From NCBI RefSeq assembly GCF_018812025.1, contig NC_063057.1:16547963-16611962 (forward strand): a DNA stretch of 64,000 nucleotides, written 5' to 3'. This document shows, piece by piece, positions 47,830 through 59,344 of the stretch (position 1 is its first letter; each line of letters begins with the position of its first letter). A model generated the notes under the pieces. That model was given only the letters and a program-made list of their open reading frames with translations. It was not told the origin of the DNA and did no database searches. Origin of the DNA: Megalobrama amblycephala (taxonomy: Eukaryota > Chordata > Actinopteri > Cypriniformes > Xenocyprididae). A program made the position numbers and the translations under genes.

Positions 47830-48251
47830 ACAGATCCAGTTCTGGCTGCATCTATAATTCAGATTTTTAATCCCCGTATCCGCTTACATATATTTATATA
47901 TAATCTATTTTTAATCTCTATAATTAAAATGTATAATTCAGATTTTGATCTCCATATCCATTTACATATATTATATATATCTTCCAAGGGGTTTTTTCCC
48001 TCCTAGGACTTTTTTCCCAGTGTTAGCACGCTGGGTTTTTCTCCTAGGGTTTTTTTTCCACCCCTGGGAGTCAGCCGACATTGGCTTAATGTAGCACCAT
48101 CTTGTATATGTTACATATTACCACGCTTGTTTGTACAGCTCATTTTTAACCACTTCCCTTTTTTCTGTGCTTCTAATATGTAAAGCTGCTTTGAAACAAT
48201 TACCAATTGTAAAAGCGCTATATAAATAAATTTGACTTGACTTGACTTGAC
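47830..48251 (+). mobile_element. Non-LTR-type 3' tail with (TTGAC)n end
   Basis: AT-rich noncoding stretch ending GCTTTGAAACAATTACCAAT ... AAATAAATTTGACTTGACTTGAC. The pentamer tail and the AGCGCTATATAAATAAA motif are typical of a common fish retroposon 3' end. It lies between the internal complementary region and the right inverted repeat. Confidence 0.55.
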
Positions 48252-48252
48252 T

Positions 48253-48524
48253 ATGGCCTGATGGCCTATGGCGATTCGCCCGCTTATATAGCACATTACC
48301 CCGCCCCTTTTGGCGTGAATGTTCGCGCGCTCTCTCCCATAGGCCGCGCAGCTGAGCTGCGCCGCCATTGGTTCAACGACTTGTCTATGAGTGAACCAAT
48401 GACGGTGCAGTTACACTGCGTTATTGAAAAGGCTTCAGTAGCGGGGAAAAAGGGAGACTTTTCCCCCATACGCAGTACTCGTTCCATATCTCAGGGAACC
48501 GAGGTTACGTTAGTAACCGAGTAC
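48253..48524 (-). repeat. DIRS right inverted terminal repeat
   Basis: Reverse complement of the left repeat over about 225 bp. It also has a unique outer end (CTCAGGGAACCGAGGTTACG...) that is matched only by the internal complementary region. Confidence 0.88.
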
Positions 48525-48710
48525 GTTTTGTAGCTTTTAAGTTTAGGTATTGGTAGAATATGGTCATGCAGAATAAGGCACTAATGTGTGATTTATAAGT
48601 ACTAATAAACAGCCAATATGCTAGTAATATGCAAAGTAATAAGCATTATATTGAATAATAATATTTTTTTTGAATAATTATTTTATATTTATATTATAAT
48701 AAATATATTT

Positions 48711-48918
48711 GGTAACACTTTATTTTAAAGTGCCGTAGTTACACGTTACTACATGTACTTACTATAGTAACAGTAAATTATGCATAATTACAAGTAACTA
48801 ACCCTAAACTAAACCAAAACTAACCCTAACTGTAACTCTATAGTAGTTAATTAATTGTACTCAGTACTTATTTGAGTAATTACAATGTAACTACAGCACT
48901 CTATAATAAAGTGTAACC
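48711..48918. mobile_element. MITE with GGTAACACTTTA ends
   Basis: The left end GGTAACACTTTATTTTAAAG is mirrored by ATAATAAAGTGTAACC. The interior contains TAACCCTAAAC-like motifs. Relatives lie at 57031 and 58144. Confidence 0.8.
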
Positions 48919-51039
48919 ATATATTTTTATATTATATTAAATATAATGAAATATTTAATGTATTATATTTTATAATTATTTGAATATAAATTTATACAGA
49001 AAATTGTGTTGATTGAAAAAGTTTTTTTGGCCTTTTAGACTGATTATCTGCAGAAAGTGGACAAGGCTGATGTGTTGTTATAGTTTGAATCTTGATGTAA
49101 AACTGTATGATCACAATATGAAAATATACATTGAGCGCTTTTAATGAGACAAACTGGGCATATTTTGAAAAAATGGTGTAGCTATGTTAAGTTATGAGCG
49201 GAATAACATGATTGATAAGATATTTATTGCTAATTTCTAAGCAGTCCAGACGCACACGTTCATTTCAATCTATATGCAAACCATTAACACATGAGCGCCT
49301 GTCCCCGTTTCTATGGCAACCCACAATGTCACAGTCCATGGTCTCTGCAGTGGGTCCATTTCTAAAGTCTGAAGTCAGCCTCTCCCCCATCTCTCTCTCT
49401 GTTTCACTTTCTCTCTTCACTTTTTTCTGTAGCTGAGCCAGGATCCTTCACATTGCATTTCTTTTGACTTCATAAAGAGGTTTTCTTTCTCTTGGGTTTT
49501 TAGATGTGTGCTGTTCATTTCCCTCTCTCTCTCTTTCTCTCTCCCTCGCTCTCCACTCTCTTCAGCTGTAAGCATAAATATTTTGGGTCTTTGCAGTCAG
49601 ATATAATGTTAGACTGTCAGCTGAATCATTTCCATGCTAATTTTCTTGGCATCTGTGATAAGTATATTCTCTGTGGCAAATACATTGTCATCAGCTTTTG
49701 AGGATTGTAATTTTTTTTTCCCCTCACCATTCGCTAAAGCACCAGGATCTGAGCAAAGCACTTGATAAACACACACACAAACACACACACACACACTTGA
49801 GGGATAAACACACGTACGGTCATCACCAATGCGTTCACACACCACACATTCTCACACAGGGTGAAAGCTCTGATTTTAATTCACGTTACATAAGATGGAT
49901 ATCCATATACTTGTACACTGCCAGATTTTTATGCAGTAATTTTTTATTCATGTATTCGGAGAGGAAGAGGCTTTAAAGCGCTATGCAGTCCTGCTGTAAA
50001 GCAGAGGGTCCCACAGACATAATCTTACACACACACAGTGCATTAAATTCTCTCCTTTTGCAGGCTGCAGCTTTTGTTTTTCGATTACAGCTCAAGTAAA
50101 TCAGTTCAGTTAAGAATGCTACAGCAAAGATAACCCACTGATCCGCAAAATTCAAGATACTGGCCTCATTGTCAGTAAGTCTCAGCACGTAACCACCATT
50201 CCTGCAGGGACAGAGTCATCGGTCCATATCAGCCTTGAACTTCTGGGTGAATTCTGCCGCATGCACATTAAACAAACAGCTGCTCACACTCTCTCTGGTT
50301 TGATGCGCCCACAATACACTTGTACATACTGTCACCTTGACCAATGTGCCTGCATGTGTTTCTGTACTGTACACATGTGCGCTTGCTGCTTACACATGTG
50401 AAAGTTGCCTGTGCGTGGAGGTCAGTTGTGGTGTTGTGTAAACCCAGCAGGTTGGTGCAGCTCTAATGCTGACCAGATGATGGCAGATACACAAGAGAGA
50501 AAGAATCAAGCTTCAGGCGCCACGTTTCATACACAGACCTCTGCATTGAGTGCTCGAATTGGGTTTATGAGACCTGCATGTGGCCAACAGGGAAAGGGAA
50601 TTCAGAAACTCTGAATTAAAAAATGAGAAGAGAATAAAAAAAAAAAATGAAAAGATAAAAGTAGATTGGAGCATAAGGGAGGCGGCATTACTGAAATAAA
50701 ATTGGTAAAGATAAAAAAGTACTGTATGATTTCGACAGACGCTTTAGTCTTCCTGTAAAATAACGGATAAATATTATAGTTCATGAAATGAAATAGTCAG
50801 ATCCAGGGGTCGTCAACAGGGGGTCTGCAGTAATACAGCAGGGGTCTGCCAATTATTGCTTTATCTCTGAATCTGATAACTGAACATAATTGAAGTATGC
50901 GCTTAGAGAAAAACATAACATTATTATCTGTTGGTGTGAAAGATGATATAGTTATATAATTTGTTATTTGAATTTTTTTTTTATATAATTTGTTATTGAA
51001 CAAGTTTGAAAAAGTTTTTTTTATGCTCATACAAGTCTT
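48919..51039. other. Intergenic region with CT-rich and CA tracts, no gene seen
   Basis: CT-rich stretches at 49380-49430 and 49520-49560, a CA microsatellite at 49771-49797 and short frames only. Confidence 0.5.
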
Positions 51040-51480
51040 TTATGCTCATCCAGGCTGCATTTATTTGATAAAAAAGAAACAAACAGTAATATTGTGAAAT
51101 ATTATTACAATGTAAAATAACTGTTTCCCATTTTAATATATTTAATATATGCAATTTATTCCTGTGATGGAAATGCTGAATTTTCAGCATCGTTACTAAT
51201 GTCTTCAGTGTCACATGATCCTTCAGAAATCATTCTAATATGCTGATTTGCTGCCTAAGAAAAACATTAATTATCTGTGTTAAAAACAGTTGTGCTGCTT
51301 AATATTTTTGTGGAAACCATGATAGGTTTTTTCAGGATTCTGTGATGAATAGAAACATTTATTTGAAATGTTTTTTGTTACAATGTACAAGTCTTTACTG
51401 ACACTTTTGCAACCTTGCCGAATAAAAGTAAAAAAATAAGTAATAAATAAAATCGTACCAACCTTAAACTTTTGAACAGG
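51040..51480. repeat. Dispersed cyprinid repeat (single insertion)
   Basis: It contains GCTGCATTTATTTGATAAA, CAGTGTCACATGATCCTTCA and CAGGATTCTGTGATGAATAG, blocks of an abundant cyprinid repeat. The same family occurs in the opposite orientation at 59345-60660. Superfamily not assigned. Confidence 0.7.
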
Positions 51481-52402
51481 GCACTGTATGAACTATATTT
51501 GTGGTGTTTTATGCTACTTTAAGCATTTTTGGAGTTCCTGATTAAAGTATGCTTTCATTTTATGAAAAAAAGAGCAGCTTGAACATTTTGCTAAATTTCT
51601 CATTTTGTGTTTTTCACGAAAAAATTAAATCATATGGATTTGGGACGGAATAAGAGTTAGTAGATGACATAATTGTGACTGAGGTGTTCCTTTAAGAAGC
51701 AAACACAGCACTCAAAATGTTTTCTGTAATATCATGTGCCTCATCACAGGCTCTAATTTGTTTTTCAATATGAATTAATTAAAGACTTGTTTAGTTGGAT
51801 CTTTTAAAGTCGAGTGGAGTTAATTCAGTGATGAGCTCAGACTGGCTTGATTTAATTGAGAGTTTTTGACAGGGATTTTTGGAAACAGCTGTCTGTTTTT
51901 TTTCTATTCTTTGCTGTCTGGCTTTGTCAGAGTTTCTCTGTGGAGCGGTTTGCCCACGTCCTCTAATCCCTAAATGTGGTTACTTTGTTGAGTGCTCTCT
52001 TTTGCCTTCCCCTCTATATTTGTGTACAAGTGTGTGTCTGTGTGAGCTCTTAGCGTTGTTTTGCTTGTCTAAGCCAGTGTGAAGCTGCAGGATGTAACCG
52101 CTGGCCAGAAAACTGCTGCAGGCTTTCAGTGCCACACCACATCAGTGTCAGAGAGAGAAAGTTTGTTTCTCACACACAAATACACACACTTATCTCTGTG
52201 TTTGCTGACTAGGATCTTTGGATCTACCAAATAATAAGTGAAATATGGAAATCTCTCTGTTGCTGTGTCCACTCTTACTGCTTGTACTCCAGTCGCCAAA
52301 TGCATAAACATAGCCACCATAAGACTGTGTCTTAAGAACTAGTTTTACTTTTCTGATTCAAATTAGATCTACCAAATGACAAAGGCTAATACAATCAAGA
52401 AG

Positions 52403-53174
52403 TTAAAGGGTTAGTTCACCCAAAAATGAAATTTGTGTCATTTATTACTCAAGACCTTCGTTCATCTTCGAAACACAAATTAAGATATTTTTGATGAAAT
52501 CTGAGAAGTTTTTTGATCTCCCATAGAAAGCAACAAAATGACCACATTCAAGGTCCAGAAAAGTAGTAAAGACATCATTAAAATTGTCAGTGTGACTACA
52601 GTGGTTCAACCTTAATGTTATGAAGTGACAATACTTTTTGTGCCCAAAGCAAAACAAAAATATTAACTTTATTCAATAATTTCTTCTCCACCCTGTCATT
52701 CTCATATGCGGTTTACGTTGAAGACACATTGCTTCCAGGTTCCAGGTTCTACGTCAGAACGCCAGCTCAGTATTGGCCGACGTTGTTCGTGTGAGCACCG
52801 TGACGCATGCATGTGATGCTGACTCAGCGGTCTGACGTAGAACACGGAAGCTCGGCAATGTGTCTTCAACGTAAATGTTGTTATTTTTGTTTTGTTTTTG
52901 CACACAAAAAGTATTCTCATCATTTCATAACATTAAGGTTGAACCACTGTAGTCACATTGACTATTTTAACAATGTCTTTACTACTTTTGTGGACGTTGA
53001 ATGTGGTAATTTTGTTGCTTTCCATGGGAGATTAAAAAACAACTCGGATTTAATCAAAAATATCTTAATTTGTATTCTGAAGATGAATGAAGGTCTTACG
53101 GGTGTGGAACGACATGAAGTTGAGTACTGTACTTAATGACAGGAATTTCATTTTTGGGTGAACTAACCCTTTAA
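52403..53174. mobile_element. Large near-perfect foldback transposon, TTAA family
   Basis: TTAA edges (52403-52406 and 53171-53174) surround AGGGTTAGTTCACCCAAAAA and its mirror TTTTTGGGTGAACTAACCCT. The mirror symmetry continues to the centre near 52790 (TTTACGTTGAAGACACATTG at 52711, CAATGTGTCTTCAACGTAAA at 52857). The element is therefore about 764 bp of nearly continuous palindrome. No coding capacity is seen. Confidence 0.9.
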
Positions 53175-53212
53175 TGCAACCGCCTACAGGTCTGTGATGT
53201 TTGATTTATCCG

Positions 53213-53818
53213 TTAAAGAGACAGTTTATCCAAAAATGATTTTATCATGTTGTTCCAACCCATTTGACTTTCTTTTTTCCTATGGAACACAACAAGAGTG
53301 ATTTTGAAGAATATCTGTGCCACTCTTTTCAATATAATGAAACAAAGGGGCTGTCAAGCATAAAATTATTATGACTTGTGCATTATCTTATGAAGTCATA
53401 TAATAGTTTTGTGTGCAAAAAACAGACTGAAATTTATGTTGTTATTCACTGATAATCTTCTTCTCCGCCCTGAAACATTAAATCAGAGAGAACAGGATAC
53501 AATTAATAATTCATGAATCAAACAGACCTGCTTTGTGAATTCAGTCAATAGATTTATTGAAAATATCCATTGAACTTGAGCTCTTCTGAATGTGGCACAG
53601 TGAACTAGGGTGGATGCCAATGTCTTCAGTGAATGAAATCTCAGTCTTAATCTCCTTCAGAAGGCTTTAAATAGTGCAGAAGTCCTATGGACCACTTTTA
53701 TTATACTTTTATGGTGCCTTTTAAGTTTTAAATCCACCGTAATTGCACGGAAATGTTTCACGCATGTTTGGAACATCAAGGTGAGTTTTGGGTGAACTAT
53801 CCCTTTAAGAAGAGTTTT
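53213..53818. mobile_element. MITE of the TTAA family (606 bp)
   Basis: TTAA edges (53213-53216 and 53815-53818). The ends AAAGAGACAGTTTATCCAAA and TTTTGGGTGAACTATCCCT match the family. The interior is longer than usual and AT-rich. Confidence 0.8.
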
Positions 53819-54199
53819 AATAAACAAGAAGAAGCAAAAGCAGGAGTCAAACAGTTTGATGAAATGATGTGCAGTTTGATTCAATTGCACTATTTTTATC
53901 AGACGCTTATACAACCCAGCGGATGGGTGGGGGAAGGAAAGTGCTGACTGCAGACTTGGAGCTACGCAGTGATTTCTGTGTGAAAAATGGGTTTAATGAG
54001 CCACTTTAACTGTGCGCATTATCAGCCTGAGAGAATCTGCAGTCCTACACTGCCTTTTCAAAAAACACCACAAAAAAAGAAAGAGACTGCATTAATTTAG
54101 GAATAGAAAAGAAGTGAAAGAGGAATAAAGAGAGGGGGCAAGGAATAAAACGAGAGGAAAAATGAAAGAGATGAAATCCAGTGAAAGGCTGATTTTTAT

Positions 54200-54560
54200 C
54201 TTAATCCCACAGTTATTGGCTTCCGGATGTCGGCTCTGATCCGGGGATCCCTTTAGCGGCCCCTTTGATCCGCGGCCCCAGACAGACCGTAAGCACATTC
54301 CACGGTCGCTTCGGTTTTTACCTGTCGGCACAAGCGGGACGAGTGAGCAGCTCATCAAACGCGCGACCGCGGGCTCCTGATTACAGAGGAAGATGGGTGA
54401 TGTGGAAGCGGCATTCTTGTAGTTTATATCAATCCCCCAGCACGCCACCGCACCTCTCTCCGAGAGTTTGCCGCTGTGATCCCGACGGGAGGCACACGCT
54501 TCAGCCGGCCGAGGATGAAAATTACCTTCACACACAGCGGCTAAATCACAACTTTCCTCC
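54200..54560. other. GC-rich island in AT-rich surroundings
   Basis: This block has many CpG dinucleotides (GATCCGCGGCCCC, GCGCGACCGCGG, CCGGCCGAGG) in contrast to its flanks, and no transposon ends. Frames cross it on both strands (54092-54562 minus, 54265-54570 plus) but neither shows a domain. It may be a CpG island, an enhancer or an unannotated promoter. Confidence 0.4.
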
Positions 54561-55287
54561 ATTTAAATGATAGAGCTCACTGTCATTGTATTTGCGTCAC
54601 GTTTTCTTTTGTTGGTTTAACTTAACTTCATCCGATTTGAAAGAGATCAGAAGTGAGAGTCTGCTGCAGCGATCTCCATTAAAAATCCCTGCGGGGTCAG
54701 TCAGGAGGTGTGGAAAGGTTGACATGCAGAGAAATGCAGGGAGATAAGAGGCCCCAGAGTCACAGGAGGGTGAATAATGAACTCATTGAATAGTAAGATG
54801 GCAGCACAGCTAATAGAACCGGACACATCATTAAAGCTCTACCTTGCTGTGTGCATTTTGTGTGTGTCTGTGTGGTTAGGGTCTCAATTTCTCAATTTTT
54901 AGGGTCTCAGGATTTCAAGCACACACAAGGTCTGTGTTCTGTTTTTTTTTATTTTTTTTTTTATATTGAGTGTTTCAAAATTTATAAGGGTGGAAGAAGA
55001 GATGAACAGAATCAAATAGAGTTTCTGAGAAAGGGAATGACAGTGATAGACCGTGGAAGGCAATAGAGATAGACTGTAAGAGATAAAAATGACGAAAAAT
55101 GATATGAAACACAAGAGAACTGGTTTTGAGAAGACGAAAATTTGTGTTTTTCTGTGCCACCTGACAATAAAAGAGAAAAATATCTAAAAGAGAGAAGTGT
55201 GAAGACAGCATTAGAGAGATTCAGACTTCTTTTGTAAGGCTTTTAAATGAACTCAAAAGATGCAGTTTTTCAACCCCATTCAACCTA

Positions 55288-55655
55288 AAAGGAACAGTTC
55301 AGCCAAAAAAGGAAATTCTGTCATTTACTCAGCCTCGTGTCGTTTCATACCGTATTACTTTCCCGCACAAAGGGAGCCATTTTAGTGAATTGTTCTGATT
55401 GCTCGTTTCCATGCAATTAGTCCTTAAGACTGAAGCTTTCAAGCTTCAAAAAAGGACACAAAAGCACCATAAAAGTGATCCATATGGAGTACTGAAATCG
55501 TTCTGCTCTTATGAAGCAATAGGGCAGCTTTATTTAAGAAACAGACCAAGTTTAAGAAATTATTCAGTCAAGTTATAGTGAGTTGGAATCACATGAAATG
55601 AAATATGACCAATTTGTCCTTGTACGTTCCTCAGAAGAAAGTCATACAGGTGTAC
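55288..55655. mobile_element. Degenerate MITE of the TTAA family
   Basis: It starts AGGAACAGTTCAGCCAAAAA with GTCATTTACTCAGCCTCGTG, the family's outer arm. The mirrored arm (GAAGAAAGTCATACAGGTGT) lies near 55633. The outer right end is lost. Confidence 0.65.
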
Positions 55656-57029
55656 AGTTCATTTCATTATAGTTCATCAAACAAAATAAACTATTTCACT
55701 TTTAATATTAAAGTCTTTGCAGTTTCCTTCCTCAACCAAGCAGGCCAACAAAAGTCAACATGGATACATAAAACACAGGGTTACTGAAGGGAAAAGAGAG
55801 TAGGATGTAGGAACAGAGAGCGAGAGGAACATTTTTATATATATTTATATGTGGCTAAATCACTCCCTGTAGAGTGAGCCTGAGGATATTGAAACAACCA
55901 AAGCAGGAACTCTTTCTCCCTCGTTCTCTCTTCCTGTTTCTTTTGCTGTCTCTTGTGCTCAGAGATTACTAAAATCAACAAACATACAAACAGTTGTTGC
56001 ACTGTGAGTATGTTTCCTCACACATATAGTGTTACAATTTTAAACATTTTTAATATATACAAATATTTTATATATATTTAGAAATAGAATTTTGTAGTGA
56101 ATTGCAGTACAGTAATTGTGTGAATGCTTGGTCATAATAATAAGTGATAACTGATTGATAATCAATATGACATATCTGTCACCTGAAGTATCTGTTTGTT
56201 ATGTGTCTTTTGTTGTGAAGACATTCCCTAAAGGCAAGAGTAACTAGGAGTGCTGGGTTGAGTTTTTTCAGAGAGAGGAGTGTGATGAGTGCTTTGCTTG
56301 AGATGTTCTGGGAACAGTTGTGGAAAGTGATAAAGAAAGATGGTGTGTGTGTGTGTGTGTGTGTGTCTTTACACGTGAGTGGAAGAGTGTTTGGAGGGAT
56401 GGGGCATTGCGCATCTGGTGGAGTGGTTTGGGAAAGTCCATGCAGCTGTCTCATAGGACTCACACACACTCAAGTGATTAATCAAGAATGCATCAGCACA
56501 TCTGAGCGCTGACCTGCTTATGTAATCCAGATAATGGAAGGCAATGTGCCATGTCAGTCTGCTCATAATGAGCAAGTACAGTAACATTAAAGACACACAC
56601 ACGCACACACACACACACGCACACACACACGCATTCACACGCACGCACATGCACACACACGCGCACAGACACACACACACTCATTACTGAGTCATGGGGA
56701 TCAGGAACCCATGTGCCATTTTGAGCTGTTACTACTGCATGATGGTATGGTATGACTCGCATCAGTGTTTCACCGACCTTGACCTCCAAATGAAAAGATT
56801 TGCAGATAGTGTCACAGAAGGGTGGTTTTATGAGGGTTCTAGCTAGAAAGACAGTAGGAAGTGTATACAGTAAACAGTGAAAGCGGTGAAGGCAAACAAA
56901 AGAAGAAAAAAAGAATCCAGCAAGCCATGCACATCATCAACACGCACAACTTCCAGCTTTTATTAAACAATGTCAATGGCGTTATGATAAAACACGTTTT
57001 TCAATAGTTACATGAATTAATTATAATCA
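55656..57029. other. Intergenic region with CA/GT microsatellites
   Basis: A GT tract at 56343-56366 and a longer impure CA/CG tract at 56593-56680 produce Val/Cys-rich shadow frames. No gene is seen. Confidence 0.5.
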
Positions 57030-57030
57030 G

Positions 57031-57219
57031 GGCAACACTTTTACACTGTCCTTGTTACATGTTACATGCACTTACAGTAGTGATTTCAGTAAATTATACA
57101 TAATTACATGCAACTAAACCAAACCCTATTCTTAAACCTACTTCTATAGTAAGTAAATGTTGTTAATTTATATTGCTCAGTGCTTAAATGTATAATTACA
57201 CTGTAACAAAGACACCTTA
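57031..57219. mobile_element. MITE related to 48711-48918
   Basis: GGCAACACTTTTACACTGTCC at the left edge and ATTACACTGTAACAAAGACACC at the right are mirrored imperfectly. The interior TAAATTATACATAATTACATG block is shared with 48711-48918. Confidence 0.7.
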
Positions 57220-58143
57220 AAATGCTTCCACCAAAAAATGTACTGCATTAGCCTAAATGTTGGCTGTTTACCAGGAAGCACGTTACCATCTCAAAAAAAA
57301 ATAAATAAAACTGTGAGATAAGAATAAGAAATAGTTGAATTGTGAGATATAAAGTTATATAATGATTTGTGTGATTACATGAAATAAAGATATGTGTGTC
57401 TATGTGGTGTTAAGACAAACCATGTGCAAATTCATATCAACATCTTTGCTGAGTATTTTCTCTTGAAATTGCTGGTGTTTCTTACTTTAGCATGTCATTA
57501 ACTATGAAGCAGATCTCAAGAGAAGCCGAGTTATCCTGCTATATTTTTCTGTTGATATGAAAAATTGGTTAGATTTAGCAATATAGGGTGCATGATGTAT
57601 ATTACGATGTTATGATGAACTACATGCCCTTTTCCACTGACGTTCTAAGATGTTCAAAGCGTTTCTAAGGATACTGATTGTTAGAAGGCAGCTCTCTGAC
57701 TCTGAGATGAAGAACGGGAACATGGTTTGTGTAACATTAACAACACATTATTAGCTGTTTGACAACGTAGTCAAGCAAAAGGCCAATCATATTAATTATT
57801 GTTATGTGTCCAAAGTTTTAAAAAAACGATTCCGTTGTGCAGTGTTTACCTCAGTAAGTTGACCAAGTTGATCTCTGAGCTTTTGCGAGTGAGTGAAGGT
57901 GGGGCTAATTAGCATATTCATAAATCTCTATACTAAATGAAGCAAGGGTCTAGAGTTACATTCAAGCTATTTTAAGGCATGAATTTTTTTCACAGCAAAA
58001 AAAACGTTTAAATATGTCATTTTAGTGATCAAAGATAAGTTTTAAGGGATAAAATTATTGACTACAGGGGGACTTTAAGAATAAGAAACAGTGAACTTGT
58101 GAGATAGGCACAATGATGAAATTATGATAAATAAAGAAATCAC

Positions 58144-58285
58144 GGTAACACTTTTACAGTGTCCTTGTTACACATATTACATGTAGTAATTGTAGTAACA
58201 ACTAGGAATTATGCATAATTACATGCAAATAACTCTAAACCAAACCATAATCCTAACCCTAACCCTAAAGCAAGTTGTACTTAAA
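58144..58285. mobile_element. Truncated MITE related to 57031-57219
   Basis: Starts GGTAACACTTTTACAGTGTC and keeps the TTATGCATAATTACATGC block. It breaks off after a short CCTAACCCTAACCCTAA run. Confidence 0.65.
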
Positions 58286-58289
58286 AGTC

Positions 58290-59344
58290 ATAATGGTGAG
58301 GCAGAATTGTAAAATTACAAGAAAAAGTCAAAATTGTGATTAGACCTGCGCTTTAGCTTGGCGCTTCTTAAGAATAAGTGAACTTGTGAGATATAAACTC
58401 ACATGATGATGCAATTAGGAGAAACAAAGAAGTCCCAATTTGGAATAACAAGAAATAGTCACAGTTGTGATAATTTGACCTGTGCTTTAGCTTAGCGCTT
58501 CGCTTCATGGGGTTTAATGTAATATGGAACATTGACATGAATCATGTAAAAAAAAAAAAAACTTCAGAGATTAATCAAGAAGCTTCTGAAGAGACCATTT
58601 TATGATCCTAGAAAGAATGCAGTGGGTCAGGCTTGGCCAATCAGAGCTGCTAATTAAACTGGTGATTACACACCGTTAAGGGATTAGTGACTGATGTGGA
58701 AGAATTGTCCTCCATGTCTCCTTCATGTCATCCTTCTGTCCTCTACTTCTCTCTCCCTCTCTTTCTCATCATTCATTTTCCCCCTTCAATCTGTCTCTCA
58801 CTTTCCATCCCATTTCCTTCTTTCTGTGCATCACTCTCTAGCTCTCTCTCACACACTCTTTCTCTTTCTGTCATTTACATCTCTGTCTTTCTTTCAGTTC
58901 TCTTGTTCTCTTTGTGCCTCATGGTCCCTCTAACAAAGAAAAATGAACAGCATAATGCTGACAAATTAGAGCACAACCTCAGTAAACAAACACAGCTCCA
59001 GTTGAGCGAGTAATAAACTACAGCTTTGCTTCTTATCATTAGCATGGAGCCACTAATCGCTAATGTGCTGTTTTTCATATTAAAGATAATATATCTAATC
59101 ACACACCAGCTTTTGGGAAATGAGGTTAATAATAAACGTGCACACTCAAACTTCCTGGTGTTTTGGAAAGGTTGTTGATGTCTTGGCTCTTTTCTTCAGC
59201 AGACTATGCTATGTTTGTGTATTTTTTATCTTGGTATCTGTCATAGCCAGACTTTTCACTAAACGGCGTAAGGTTTAGTCCACATTACGGCTTGTTCTGG
59301 CCAAAAACTGCTCACTTAGACAGTAAGGGACTGAAGTGATAATT
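58290..59344. other. Intergenic region, no gene seen
   Basis: 58300-58510 has GAACTTGTGAGATATAAACT-type motifs like the arms of the foldback at 40316. 58730-58930 is a long CT-rich tract whose frames are Ser/Leu-rich shadows. Confidence 0.45.

Larger units (their letters stand above)
44201..48524 (+). mobile_element. DIRS retrotransposon, near full-length but broken
   Basis: All structural hallmarks of DIRS are present. Inverted terminal repeats lie at 44201-44455 and 48253-48524. Both outermost ends recur as one joined complementary region at 47659-47756. Order is gag remnant, RT/RNase H, tyrosine recombinase. There is no target duplication; instead GTT lies at the left junction (44201-44203) and just after the right end (48525-48527), as expected from recombinase-driven insertion. 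It interrupts a MITE. It is defective: most of gag and the start of RT are deleted, and there are at least two frame breaks. A non-LTR tail sits before the right repeat. Confidence 0.92.

Noticed and set aside
54092..54562. 156-codon minus-strand frame
   Set aside because: Covers the GC-rich island where few stops occur by chance; no domain, and a competing frame exists on the other strand.
56369..56789. Cys/Val-rich frames near 56.4-56.8 kb
   Set aside because: Products of CA/GT microsatellites.
58245..58270. Telomere-like CCTAACCCTAACCCTAA run
   Set aside because: Only about three units, and similar CTAACCC motifs occur in the related MITE at 48800-48840. It is MITE sequence and not an interstitial telomere.
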